Source of the DNA: Burkholderia cepacia
GTDB lineage: Bacteria > Pseudomonadota > Gammaproteobacteria > Burkholderiales > Burkholderiaceae
Reading direction: 5' to 3'
NCBI RefSeq assembly: GCF_029962485.1
Contig: NZ_CP073638.1
Location: 868,001-932,000 of the forward strand
Length of the DNA stretch: 64,000 bases
Position 1 is the stretch's first letter. Each line of letters starts with the position of its first letter. Position numbers and translations under genes: made by a program. Shown here piece after piece: positions 25,731-33,911 of the stretch. The notes below the pieces were generated by a model. It worked only from the letters and a program-made list of their open reading frames with translations. It searched no databases and was not told where the DNA came from.

Positions 25731-27238
25731 CCGCGATGCGTATCCGCGTGCGGCCCGTCGCGCTCGCCGCCGTCGCGGCAGCCGCCCTCGCCGGCTGTGC
25801 CGTCGGCCCGGACTACCAGCGCCCGGCCGTCGACACGCCGGCCGCATGGCGGCTCGACCCGGCCGACGCGTACTGGCATCCGGCCGCGCCGGCCCGCGCG
25901 CCGCTCGATCCCGCGTGGTGGACCGCGTTCGGCGATCCGCAACTCGACGCACTGGAAACCGACGCGCTGCGCAACAACCAGAACCTGAAGGCCGTGGCCG
26001 CGCGCTACGACCAGGCGAAGGCGACGCTCGCGTCCGTCGCATCCGCGCAATATCCGGCTGTCGGCCTGAACGCGAGCGGCCAGCGCTTCAAGATCTCCGC
26101 CGACCGGCCGCAGACCAACTACGCGACGCAAAGCATGTCGACCGTGCAGAACGACGTCCAGGTCGGTGCGGCCGTCAGCTACGAGCTCGACCTGTTCGGC
26201 CGCGTGCGGCGCAGCGTCGAATCGGCACAGGCGACCACCGAGCAGGCGCACGACGATTTCGCGAACGCTCGCCTCGTGCTGACGGCCGACCTTGCGTCGA
26301 GCTATTTCGCGCTGCGCGAACTCGATACCGAGATCGATGTCGTCAAACGTTCGATCGACCTGCAGCAGAAGGCGCTCGACTACGTGAGCGCGCGCCACGA
26401 CCTCGGCGCGGTGTCGGGCCTCGACCTGCTGCAGCAGCGCTCGCAGCTCGACGCGACGCGCACGCAGGCGCAGTTGCTGCTCCAGCAGCGCGCGCAGGTC
26501 GAAACCGCGATCGCGACGCTGGTCGGCACGCCGGCCCCCGAATTCTCGCTGCCGTCGCGCGTGGTGCCGATCAACGCGCCCGCGCTGCCGACCGGCATGC
26601 CGAGCGACCTGCTGCAGCGGCGCCCCGACGTCGCGTCGGCCGAGCGCGCGATGGCGGCCGCGAACGCGCAGATCGGCGTCGCGCGCGCCGCGTATTTCCC
26701 GCGCATCACGCTGTCGCCGGACATCGGCTGGGATGCAACGCGCTTCGCGAGTCTGTTCAGCGTGCCGGCGCTGCTGTGGTCGGTCGGCGGGTCGCTCAGC
26801 CAGCCGCTCTTCGAAGGCGGCAGGCTGAAGGCTGGCGTCGATTTCGCGCAGGCCGGCTACGTCGCCGCGCAGGCCAGCTACCGGCAGACCGTGCTCACCG
26901 CGTTCCAGGAGGTGCAAAATGCGGTCACGGGCCTGTCGGTCCTCGCCGACGCCGCGCAGCAGGCATCCGCGGCCGTCGACGACGCGCGCAAGCTCGTGTC
27001 GCTCGCGCAGGACCGCTACGCGGGCGGCCTGACGCCGTTCATCGACGTGCTGACGGCCCAGCAGCAACTGTTGACGAGCGAGCGACAGGCCGTGCAGATC
27101 CAGGGCCAGCGCGCGGCGCTCGTCGTGTTTCTCGCGAAGGCGCTCGGCGGCGGCTGGGACGGCGCCGCGACGAGCGGCGCCACGCCGTCCGACGTCGCGG
27201 CGGCGGGCCCGCAGCGCACCGCGGGCGTCGGCCCTTAA
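25727..27238 (+). CDS. Outer-membrane efflux lipoprotein (NodT/OprM family)
   Basis: A 503-aa TolC-like channel. A signal peptide with lipobox ALAGC is followed by VGPDYQRPAVDTPAAW, typical of NodT-type lipoproteins, then two outer-membrane-efflux repeats with long helices. It forms the exit duct of the tripartite pump. I used GTG at 25727, which gives a 4-nt overlap (GTGA) with the adaptor stop and a GGGAG site upstream; ATG at 25736 would also give a functional signal peptide. It is followed 22 nt later by the response regulator gene. Confidence 0.94.
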   Translation: MTAMRIRVRPVALAAVAAAALAGCAVGPDYQRPAVDTPAAWRLDPADAYWHPAAPARAPLDPAWWTAFGDPQLDALETDALRNNQNLKAVAARYDQAKATLASVASAQYPAVGLNASGQRFKISADRPQTNYATQSMSTVQNDVQVGAAVSYELDLFGRVRRSVESAQATTEQAHDDFANARLVLTADLASSYFALRELDTEIDVVKRSIDLQQKALDYVSARHDLGAVSGLDLLQQRSQLDATRTQAQLLLQQRAQVETAIATLVGTPAPEFSLPSRVVPINAPALPTGMPSDLLQRRPDVASAERAMAAANAQIGVARAAYFPRITLSPDIGWDATRFASLFSVPALLWSVGGSLSQPLFEGGRLKAGVDFAQAGYVAAQASYRQTVLTAFQEVQNAVTGLSVLADAAQQASAAVDDARKLVSLAQDRYAGGLTPFIDVLTAQQQLLTSERQAVQIQGQRAALVVFLAKALGGGWDGAATSGATPSDVAAAGPQRTAGVGP

Positions 27239-27260
27239 CCCGGTTACGCGGAATACGAAC

Positions 27261-27956
27261 ATGAAAGTGCTGATCGTCGAAGACGAACCGAAAGTCGTCG
27301 AATACCTGAAGAGCGGCCTGACCGAGGAAGGCTGGGTCGTCGACACCGCGCTCGACGGCGAGGACGGCGCATGGAAGGCCGTCGAATTCGACTACGACGT
27401 GGTCGTGCTCGATGTGATGCTGCCAAAGCTCGATGGCTTCGGCGTGCTGCGTGCGTTGCGCGCGCAGAAGCAGACGCCCGTCATCATGCTGACCGCGCGC
27501 GACCGCGTCGACGATCGCGTGCGCGGGCTGCGCGGTGGCGCCGACGACTACCTGACCAAGCCCTTCTCGTTCCTCGAGCTGATCGAGCGGCTGCGCGCGC
27601 TGACGCGCCGCGCGCGCGTGCAGGAATCGACGCTGATCTCGATCGGTGACCTGCGCGTCGACCTGATCGGCCGCCGTGCGACCCGCGACGGCACGCGGCT
27701 CGACCTGACCGCGCAGGAGTTCCAGCTGCTCGGCGTGCTCGCGCGGCGCAGCGGCGAAGTGCTGTCGAAGACGACGATCGCCGAACTCGTGTGGGACGTG
27801 AACTTCGACAGCAACGCGAACGTCGTCGAGACGGCGATCAAGCGGCTGCGCGCGAAACTCGACGGCCCGTTCGCGGACAAGCTGCTGCACACGATCCGCG
27901 GGATGGGCTACGTGCTCGAGGCGCGCGAGGACGGTGACACCGAGAGGACGGCATGA
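27261..27956 (+). CDS. OmpR/CusR-type response regulator
   Basis: A 231-aa two-domain regulator. The receiver domain carries phospho-acceptor D51 (VVVLDVMLPKLDG) and conserved K100 (DDYLTKPF). The C-terminal winged helix (about 130-222) carries the OmpR transactivation-loop pattern LTAQEFQLLGVLARRSGEVLSKTTI. It resembles the CusR/CzcR/IrlR branch that controls metal or drug efflux. The gene is 22 nt after the efflux channel gene and overlaps the sensor kinase start by 4 nt (ATGA), so it is probably in the same operon as the pump it regulates. Confidence 0.95.
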   Translation: MKVLIVEDEPKVVEYLKSGLTEEGWVVDTALDGEDGAWKAVEFDYDVVVLDVMLPKLDGFGVLRALRAQKQTPVIMLTARDRVDDRVRGLRGGADDYLTKPFSFLELIERLRALTRRARVQESTLISIGDLRVDLIGRRATRDGTRLDLTAQEFQLLGVLARRSGEVLSKTTIAELVWDVNFDSNANVVETAIKRLRAKLDGPFADKLLHTIRGMGYVLEAREDGDTERTA

Positions 27957-29401
27957 AACGCTCGATCGTCCTGCGGCTGTCGGCGATGTTCGGCATCGTG
28001 TCGCTGCTCGTGTTCACGCTGGTCGGCTGCGGGCTGTTCGTGATGATGGAGCGCCAGCTGTTCGCCGAGTTGCGCGCGACGATCGACACGCGCGCGAAGG
28101 TCGCCGAGATGATCGTGTCGCATGCCACCACGGCCGCACGCGGCCGCCTGATGCAGGAAAAGCTCGCCGATCTCGAACCGCCCGACGGCTCGACGCACTA
28201 CCAGGTCGTCAGCGACAACCCGGCGTTCCGCTTCGGCAGCCCCGTCAACGGCGTGCCGCTCGACCCGCCGTTCGGCGCGTACCAGCGCTACGAGCTCAAC
28301 GACAGCAGCTACGCGGTGATGACGAAGACCGTCTCGCTGGCCGGCGCCGGCGAACGGCCGCCACTGCAGCTGGTGGTCGCGACGTCGTGCGAGCGCACGC
28401 AGCGGATGCTGCGCCGCTTCGGCTGGACGCTCGCCGCGCTGATCGCGACGGCCACCGTCATCACGCTGCTGCTGAGCCGCGCGGTCGCGCGCTTCGGGCT
28501 CGCGCCGCTCGACCGGTTGTCGCAGGACGCGGCGAGCGTGAGCGCGACCAACCGCCGCCAGCGGTTGCAGACCGATGCGCTGCCGACCGAGCTGCGCGAC
28601 CTCGCGACGTCGTTCAACGGCGCGCTCGAACGGATCCAGCAGACCTACGCGCGGCTCGAAGCGTTCAACGCGGACGTCGCGCACGAGCTGCGCACGCCGA
28701 TCAGCATCCTGATCGGCCAGACCCAGGTCGCGCTGACGAGCCGCGACCAGTCGGTCGACCGGATGCGTCAGACGCTGCAGTCGAACCTCGAGGAATTCGA
28801 GCGGCTGCGCGTGATCATCAACGACATGCTGTTCCTGTCGCGCAGCGATCGCGGCGAGCGAGCGACCGACCTGAAGGACGTGTCGCTTGCCGACGAGGTG
28901 CGGCGCATGCTCGATTTCCTCGAAATTCCGCTCGACGAGGCGCAGTTGCATGCCGAACTGCACGGCGACGCACGCGCGGCCGTCGATCCATCGCTGTTCC
29001 GCCGCGCGATGACGAACCTGCTGATCAACGCGATCCAGCATTCGGCGCCCGGCGCGACGGTGAACGTGACGATCACGCGCCGCGACACACTCGTCGACAT
29101 GGCTGTGTCGAACCCCGGCGAGCCGATCGATCCGGTGCAGCGCCCGCACGTGTTCGAGCGCTTTTACCGGCTCGAGGAAGCGCGTGCGAACAGCAAGGAG
29201 AACCACGGGCTCGGGCTGTCGATCGTCAAGGCCGTGGCCGAGATGCACGGCGGCGGCGTGTTCGTCGCGTGTTCGGGCGGCGTCAACACGTTCGGCTTCT
29301 CGGTGTCGACGGAACCCTGCGCGGGCGGACCGCTGCGCGTGGCCGACGTAACCGGCCCGGCCGAGTCGCAGCCGGCCCACGCACCGCGCGCGCTGCACTG
29401 A
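27953..29401 (+). CDS. Heavy-metal-type sensor histidine kinase
   Basis: A 482-aa membrane sensor. TM1 is about 9-31, a periplasmic loop spans about 32-155, TM2 about 157-177, then HAMP and HisKA with phospho-accepting H244 in FNADVAHELRTPISIL. The ATPase domain has N-box NLLINAIQHS and G-box GLGLSIVKA. This is the IrlS/CusS-like architecture. The start overlaps the response-regulator stop. It would sense a periplasmic signal (metal, envelope stress or pump substrate) and phosphorylate the partner regulator. The ligand is not readable. Confidence 0.95.
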   Translation: MKRSIVLRLSAMFGIVSLLVFTLVGCGLFVMMERQLFAELRATIDTRAKVAEMIVSHATTAARGRLMQEKLADLEPPDGSTHYQVVSDNPAFRFGSPVNGVPLDPPFGAYQRYELNDSSYAVMTKTVSLAGAGERPPLQLVVATSCERTQRMLRRFGWTLAALIATATVITLLLSRAVARFGLAPLDRLSQDAASVSATNRRQRLQTDALPTELRDLATSFNGALERIQQTYARLEAFNADVAHELRTPISILIGQTQVALTSRDQSVDRMRQTLQSNLEEFERLRVIINDMLFLSRSDRGERATDLKDVSLADEVRRMLDFLEIPLDEAQLHAELHGDARAAVDPSLFRRAMTNLLINAIQHSAPGATVNVTITRRDTLVDMAVSNPGEPIDPVQRPHVFERFYRLEEARANSKENHGLGLSIVKAVAEMHGGGVFVACSGGVNTFGFSVSTEPCAGGPLRVADVTGPAESQPAHAPRALH

Positions 29402-29500
29402 CGGCGACCGCACTCTGCCGAGGGCAGTTTTCTTCAATACCGGCCGAAACGGCTCCCGTAGTCTCGATGCGACTTTCGACATTTCGCATGGAGACACCTG

Positions 29501-30088
29501 ATGAGCATGCTGGTTTCGATGGCCGCGTTCGCGCTGGCCTCGTCGATCACCCCCGGTCCCGTTAATATCGTCGCGCTCAGCGCGGGCGCCCGTCATGGCC
29601 TCGGCGCGAGCCTGCGCTATGCGGCCGGCGCGACGCTCGGCTTCGTCGCGCTCTTTCTGCTGATCGGCCTCGGCCTGCACGCGGCGCTCGCGCGCTGGCC
29701 CGTGCTGACGACGGCCACGCAGTGGTCGGGGATCGCGTTCCTGCTGTATATGGCGCTGCGGCTCGCGCTCGACGACGGCCGGCTGTCGGCCGACCCGGAC
29801 GTGGCCGGCCCGTCGGCGGCGGCCGGCGCGGCGATGCAGTGGCTCAATCCGAAGGCATGGCTCGCGTGCGTGGCCGCGATGGGCGCCTATGCGGCCGACG
29901 GCGACCGCACACAGGTCTGGCAATTCGCCGCGCTGTATCTGGTGATCTGCTTCGCGTCGATCGCATGCTGGGCGTATGCGGGGGCGTCGCTGCGGCATCG
30001 GCTCGCGAACGCGCGGCGCATGCGCATGTTCAACCGGCTGATGGCGCTGCTGCTGGCAGGCAGCGCGTTGTTCCTGCTCGACGTGTAG
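29501..30088 (+). CDS. LysE/RhtB-family exporter
   Basis: A 195-aa inner-membrane protein with about six hydrophobic segments and the N-terminal signature FALASSITPGPVNIVALSAGARHGLGAS, then AMQWLNPKAWLACVAAMGAYA. It is a member of the amino-acid or metabolite exporter family, distinct from the copy at 15692. A GGAGACACCTG ribosome site precedes the ATG. It converges on an AraC-type gene whose stop is only 13 bp away. That regulator might control it, but the orientation does not show it. Confidence 0.93.
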   Translation: MSMLVSMAAFALASSITPGPVNIVALSAGARHGLGASLRYAAGATLGFVALFLLIGLGLHAALARWPVLTTATQWSGIAFLLYMALRLALDDGRLSADPDVAGPSAAAGAAMQWLNPKAWLACVAAMGAYAADGDRTQVWQFAALYLVICFASIACWAYAGASLRHRLANARRMRMFNRLMALLLAGSALFLLDV

Positions 30089-30100
30089 CCACGCTGCCGG

Positions 30101-30946
30101 TCAGCGCATCGCGCTGCGATACTGTCCGGGCGTCGCGGCCGCGATGCGCCGGAAAGCGCGCTGGAAATGGGCCTGGTCGGCAAAGCCGGCGTCGAGCGCG
30201 ACTTCGGCGATCGGCCGGCCACGGCGCAGCTCGGTGCGGCCGTACTGCACGCGACGATCGATCAGGAATGCATGCGGCGTCATCCCGTAGCGGGCGTTGA
30301 AGGCGCGGATCAGATACGACGGCGACAGGTCGGCCGCCGCGCAGATCGCATCGAGCGTCACGCCGTCGCGACAATGTGCGGCGATGTAGTCGGCCGCGCG
30401 CGCGAGCTTCGCATTGTCGTCGCCCGGCCGCGGGGCGGACGGTTCGCGATCGAGCGCGCCATGCAGTTGCGTGAAGAATTCGACCGCCGCGCTTTCCTTG
30501 CCGAGCGGATCGACCGATGGCGACACGAGCGTGCGATAGAACCCGCCAAATTGCGCGAACAGGTCGCTCCGCTCCGTCAACTTCGGCGAAAAGCCGTGAA
30601 AATCGCCGTTCGGATCGCGACCCAGCGAATGCTGCAGCCGCGCGAGCCACGGCACGTCGACATAGACCATCCGGTACGCCCACGCATCGGGGCCGTACGG
30701 ATTGCATGCATGCACCTGTTCCGGATCGATGATCACGAGCACGCCGCGCCCGACGTGTGCATTCGTCGCACCGTTCACGTAGGTGCTCGTGCCGCCGACG
30801 ATCGCCCCCACCGAAAACGTATCGTGCGTGTGCTTCGCGTAGCAGATCTCGCGTCCGTCGTCGACCGTGCGCGCCTCGATGAACGGCAGCGCGGCGTCGC
30901 GCCAGAACGGCGACGGGTCGATGGATCGGTTGGCGGTACGGCTCAC
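30101..30946 (-). CDS. AraC-family transcriptional regulator
   Basis: A 281-aa regulator. The N-terminal cupin-like ligand domain (about 20-150) contains HTHDTFSVGAIVGG and PEQVHACNPYG. The C-terminal AraC double helix-turn-helix (about 175-280) has DLSPSYLIRAFNARYGMTPHAFL and EVALDAGFADQAHFQRAFRR. This arrangement is frequent beside LysE exporters in proteobacteria. The start is GTG at 30946, chosen for the GGGAG site 9 nt upstream and because upstream in-frame residues have no family character. Confidence 0.9.
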   Translation of the reverse strand: MSRTANRSIDPSPFWRDAALPFIEARTVDDGREICYAKHTHDTFSVGAIVGGTSTYVNGATNAHVGRGVLVIIDPEQVHACNPYGPDAWAYRMVYVDVPWLARLQHSLGRDPNGDFHGFSPKLTERSDLFAQFGGFYRTLVSPSVDPLGKESAAVEFFTQLHGALDREPSAPRPGDDNAKLARAADYIAAHCRDGVTLDAICAAADLSPSYLIRAFNARYGMTPHAFLIDRRVQYGRTELRRGRPIAEVALDAGFADQAHFQRAFRRIAAATPGQYRSAMR

Positions 30947-31070
30947 GCGGCGGGCTCCCGGTTCGGACGGCGAACGCTCACCGTACAAGACTGTGAGGCG
31001 GCGCGCAACCGGAGCCCGGCCTGCGGGACTCGCAACGGCAAAAATCGAAGTCGCTACCGTCAAACATGAA

Positions 31071-31100
31071 TCGTGCCCACGAAAATTCTCGTGGGCACGA
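31071..31100 (-). terminator. Strong hairpin downstream of the leftward AidA-like gene
   Basis: Perfect 12-bp arms TCGTGCCCACGA / TCGTGGGCACGA around a 6-nt loop, 100 bp past the stop of the leftward AidA-family gene. In the leftward direction it is followed by a moderately T-rich stretch (TTCATGTTTG). It is the probable terminator for that gene and separates it from the AraC gene. Confidence 0.7.
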
Positions 31101-31199
31101 TCCTGCCTCCGCCGACGCGTCAACACGCGTGGCGGAGAATTTCACGCGTACGGTGAAACGGCTCCTGCGTGCCCCCGCGCGTGAGTCGAGCCGATGGGG

Positions 31200-31757
31200 T
31201 CAGGCCGGAACGTAGATCTTCGGATCCCACCAGTAGTAGCCGAACAGCTCTTGCTTCTGCCCGCCGACCAGCTTGTAGAGCGCGAAGCAAACGCCGAAGA
31301 ACTCGGTGCCGCTGTTCCTGACCGACGAGTCGAAGGTCGCGAACGTCAGCTGTTTCTGCTTCGCCGGGAGGCCATTTCGGCTGGACGACTCCGGATCGGG
31401 TTCCACCGCACCGTTGCGCACGACCGTGTTGCAGTTGAACTGGTTGAACACCATGTCACCCTTGTAGTGCTTGATGTCGTAGATGATCACGGCGTCATCG
31501 GAGTTGTCGTAGATCGACACGCCGGTGAACATGATGCGGTCGCGCGGGTAGGCGGTGATTTCCAGGTCGGCCGTACCCTGCCCCTTGATGCCGCGCGCGC
31601 CGGTGCAAATCATGAACTGGCCATTGTGAGCGATGCCCGTCGGATTGCCCTGAACCTGGCTCGGATTCGGGTAGGTTCTCTTGACCCATTCCGTGTCGAT
31701 AACCACGAGAATGTTGATGTCCTGCGCGCTTGATGCAAGGGTGACTTCGGAAGCCAT
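31200..31757 (-). CDS. AidA/PixA-family inclusion-body protein (paralogue 1)
   Basis: A 185-aa cytosolic protein of the PixA/AidA family, known from Xenorhabdus inclusion bodies and from quorum-sensing-controlled AidA of Burkholderia and Ralstonia. Family features visible here are INILVVIDTEWVKRTYPNPS near the start, DDAVIIYDIKHYKGDMVFNQF in the middle and GVCFALYKL with ELFGYYWWD at the end. There is no signal peptide. A GGAGG site lies 6 nt before the ATG. It is divergent from two further paralogues across an AT-rich region. Codon bias looks optimal, as for a highly expressed protein. Its molecular role is unknown; AidA is needed for nematode killing in B. cenocepacia (literature knowledge). 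It has the longest C-terminal tail of the three. Confidence 0.92.
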   Translation of the reverse strand: MASEVTLASSAQDINILVVIDTEWVKRTYPNPSQVQGNPTGIAHNGQFMICTGARGIKGQGTADLEITAYPRDRIMFTGVSIYDNSDDAVIIYDIKHYKGDMVFNQFNCNTVVRNGAVEPDPESSSRNGLPAKQKQLTFATFDSSVRNSGTEFFGVCFALYKLVGGQKQELFGYYWWDPKIYVPA

Positions 31758-32266
31758 GGTTAACCTCCAATCATTCAGCGTTGGGAATTGAAATCCGACG
31801 ACACGTCATTAGTGCGTCACGGTCAATATCGTCATTTTTAGCGGAACAATCAATTACACCCGATTACACGATGACGATCACCGGAATCCACACGCAATAA
31901 TCGAATTTTCGTTAGTACAAAAACCACGAAAATCAATTACAACCAATTACACCAATCGAAGCGCGCCCGCGTCCCGCCCACGAACGATAGTGAACTCGTA
32001 ATCAATGGGTGGCACCATTACCACCGGCACGTCAATCTCAAGGTCTTGCACCGGCTTGCGCCGGGCGAACCTGAAAATCCGGGCCTTTCCCGTTTGACCA
32101 GAAGCAGTTTCCGCCCCTAAAAAATCAAAATACGCCCTATTAAAATAGATCCCCCATCAAAGCTGACAGGTACAAAGACGAATATAAATTGACGATACTA
32201 AAAGAGCGCATCGCCGATGCGTCATTCGTATCGAACGGGAAATTGACCCACCACGGAGGCATTCCA
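31758..32266. promoter_or_regulatory. AT-rich divergent promoter region of the AidA cluster
   Basis: A 509-bp gap, distinctly richer in A+T than its surroundings at 31790-31960 and 32100-32210. It carries four near-identical TGTAATTG/GTAATC motifs (reverse strand) at about 31851, 31862, 31934 and 31944. On the right side, ACCTGTCAGC (reverse of 32162-32171) resembles a LuxR/CepR half-site; the full 20-mer 32152-32171 is only a partial dyad. A possible -10 GATACT at 32194 would centre this box about 44 bp before the transcription start. Ribosome sites GGAGG flank both ends. Confidence 0.55.
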
Positions 32267-32821
32267 ATGAAAATCGACCCGGATAACATCAACCTGGAAA
32301 AAGCCGCTCAATTCATTCACATTCTTGCGGTTATCGACACGCATTACGTAAAGACAAATTATCCCAATCCCAGCAAGAACGCATCCAATCCGACGGCCAT
32401 CTCCAGCAATGCCGCGTTCATGCTCAGCAGCCGCCTGCCCGGCGTGAGCAGTTCGGAAGGAACGGGCACGCTGGGCCTGAAGCTGCAGGTTCGCGACAGC
32501 GTGTCCCTGATGGGGACGTCGCTGTCCGACAACTCGGGCGACTCGGCAGTGATTTACAACGTGCGGCACTTCTCGGGTGATCGAGTCTTCAGCCAGTTTG
32601 CCGTGCATAACATCGTACAGGCCGACGCACCGAGTGCCGCAGAGACGCCCGATGTCGTTGCGATCTCGGCGCAATCCCAGGCGTTTCAAAGCCTCAACGC
32701 CGTCGCAAGCTCTTCCGGATCCGAGAACCTCGGCGCGTGTTTTGCACTTTATACGCGGGATCAAAACAAGAAGACGCTGTTCGGCTACTTCTTCTGGACC
32801 TGGCAAGCCACCGCCAGTTGA
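32267..32821 (+). CDS. AidA/PixA-family inclusion-body protein (paralogue 2)
   Basis: A 184-aa member of the AidA/PixA family: FIHILAVIDTHYVKTNYPNPS, SGDSAVIYNVRHFSGDRVFSQF and LGACFALYTRDQNKKTLFGYFFW. The ATG at 32267 was chosen over an upstream in-frame start at 32189 because GGAGG lies 7 nt before it and the product then matches the family N-terminus and the lengths of its neighbours. It is the first of two rightward paralogues and probably co-transcribed with the next, with a hairpin in the 130-bp gap. A possible quorum-sensing box lies about 100 bp upstream. It is cytosolic by sequence. Confidence 0.92.
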   Translation: MKIDPDNINLEKAAQFIHILAVIDTHYVKTNYPNPSKNASNPTAISSNAAFMLSSRLPGVSSSEGTGTLGLKLQVRDSVSLMGTSLSDNSGDSAVIYNVRHFSGDRVFSQFAVHNIVQADAPSAAETPDVVAISAQSQAFQSLNAVASSSGSENLGACFALYTRDQNKKTLFGYFFWTWQATAS

Positions 32822-32892
32822 GGCAAGCGCCCCGACCACTCGCTCCGAAGCCGGACGGGAGCGATTCGAGCCAGCAGCCAGCAGGTCTTGCG

Positions 32893-32912
32893 CGGCGCCT
32901 CGCAGGGCGCCG
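32893..32912 (+). terminator. Hairpin between the two rightward AidA-like genes
   Basis: Perfect arms CGGCGCC / GGCGCCG with a 6-nt loop followed by CCCCCTTT. This is a weak terminator or attenuator position. It could reduce expression of the distal paralogue or protect the upstream message from 3' decay. Confidence 0.45.
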
Positions 32913-32951
32913 CCCCCTTTCCGCGACAAAGCCCGAATGGAGGCACCACGT

Positions 32952-33506
32952 ATGACAGCCGATCTTGGAAGCATCAGTCTCGACCCGAGCGCGCAGCAGA
33001 TCGACATCCTGGCCGTAATCGACACGGAATACGTCAAGAGGAGGTACCCGAATCCGAGCAAGCAGCCCGAGAGACCGACCGCCGTCGATCATCGCGCCGT
33101 GAACCTGCTTTACACCGGGGCACGAGGTGAGGCGCTCGGAAATGGCGCCGCTGAATCACGTCTGACGCTGGTCCCGGGCGACACCGTTTCACTCAGGGCG
33201 GTATCCCTGTACGGGAACGCGGACGAGGCCGTGCTCGTTTATCAGGTTTCGCACCTTTTCGGCCAGCAGGTTTTCAACCCGTTTACGCAGGAGTTCCTTG
33301 AAGTGAAGGCCGTGCAACTGAACCCTGAAACGTCCGACGGCCTGCCGCCGGTGACGAAGTTGCAAACTTTCGTCAGCATTGGCGCCAAGGCGAGAACGAG
33401 CGGGATAGAAACGCTTGGCGCCTGCTTCGGACTCTATACGCTGGAAAGAAGCACGCAGGAGCTGCTGGGATACTACTGGTGGGACTGGTTCGTCATGTGC
33501 TCCTGA
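32952..33506 (+). CDS. AidA/PixA-family inclusion-body protein (paralogue 3)
   Basis: A 184-aa family member: IDILAVIDTEYVKRRYPNPS, ADEAVLVYQVSHLFGQQVFNPF and LGACFGLYTLERSTQELLGYYWWD. The start ATG at 32952 has GGAGG 8 nt upstream; an ATG at 32937 (MEAPRM) lies before that site and is less likely. The open frame extends far upstream without family resemblance. It follows paralogue 2 on the same strand. Sequence divergence among the three is high outside the conserved blocks, so they are old duplicates, not recent copies. They may co-assemble (inference). Confidence 0.92.
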   Translation: MTADLGSISLDPSAQQIDILAVIDTEYVKRRYPNPSKQPERPTAVDHRAVNLLYTGARGEALGNGAAESRLTLVPGDTVSLRAVSLYGNADEAVLVYQVSHLFGQQVFNPFTQEFLEVKAVQLNPETSDGLPPVTKLQTFVSIGAKARTSGIETLGACFGLYTLERSTQELLGYYWWDWFVMCS

Positions 33507-33911
33507 TAATTGCCTGCCGTTGCCGTGCTTCGCAAAGGCTGCGAGCGCGGGTCGCGAGGCAGGCAGGCGGCAGGCGCGAAATCCGCCAGCGGCGCCTGTG
33601 GCGCCGATCCATTCGGACCGGATGCACGCACGCTCCCATCGCAGCCCGCGAACGCGTCATCGGGTTGGTTCCCTGCGGGCGAAGCACACGCGCGAGATTC
33701 CGACCTCGGCTCAGTCCACCTGAGCCGACCGGGATCTCGCGCGTGTGCGACTCACGAACAGGCTGCGCTTCACGTCCGCATCCGGAACGTATACATCAAC
33801 GCCGCCGCCTCACGCGCGGAATGGCCTGTTGATCGAAATTCTCCTAAGCTTTGAATTCCGTCCGCCGCGGCGCGCGCGGCGGCTTCCATTCACTCCTCCC
33901 CCGTCACGCTC
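33507..33911. other. Intergenic region after the AidA cluster
   Basis: A 405-bp gap without a convincing gene. It contains one exceptionally large hairpin (listed separately) and, near 33840, a short AT-richer patch with AATTCTCCTAAGCTTTGAATT that may be the promoter of the following SDR gene. Confidence 0.55.
33684..33748. terminator. Long imperfect hairpin downstream of the AidA cluster
   Basis: The outer stem is 15 bp perfect (GCACACGCGCGAGAT with ATCTCGCGCGTGTGC) and the inner stem 9 bp perfect (TCGGCTCAG with CTGAGCCGA) around a TCCAC loop, separated by a small internal bulge. Total span is 65 nt. No U-tract follows in either direction. It lies 178 bp past the last AidA-like stop and could be a 3'-end stabilising structure, a Rho-assisted terminator or a protein-binding site. 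Confidence 0.6.

Noticed and set aside
20943..26042. A 1699-codon open frame antisense to the RND efflux operon
   Set aside because: Long antisense open frames are expected in high-GC DNA because stop codons are rare. The composition is Arg/His/Asp-rich with no domain, and it lies opposite well-supported pump genes.
27908..29998. A 696-codon open frame antisense to the two-component system and LysE
   Set aside because: The same high-GC shadow effect; low-complexity Arg-rich composition and no family resemblance.
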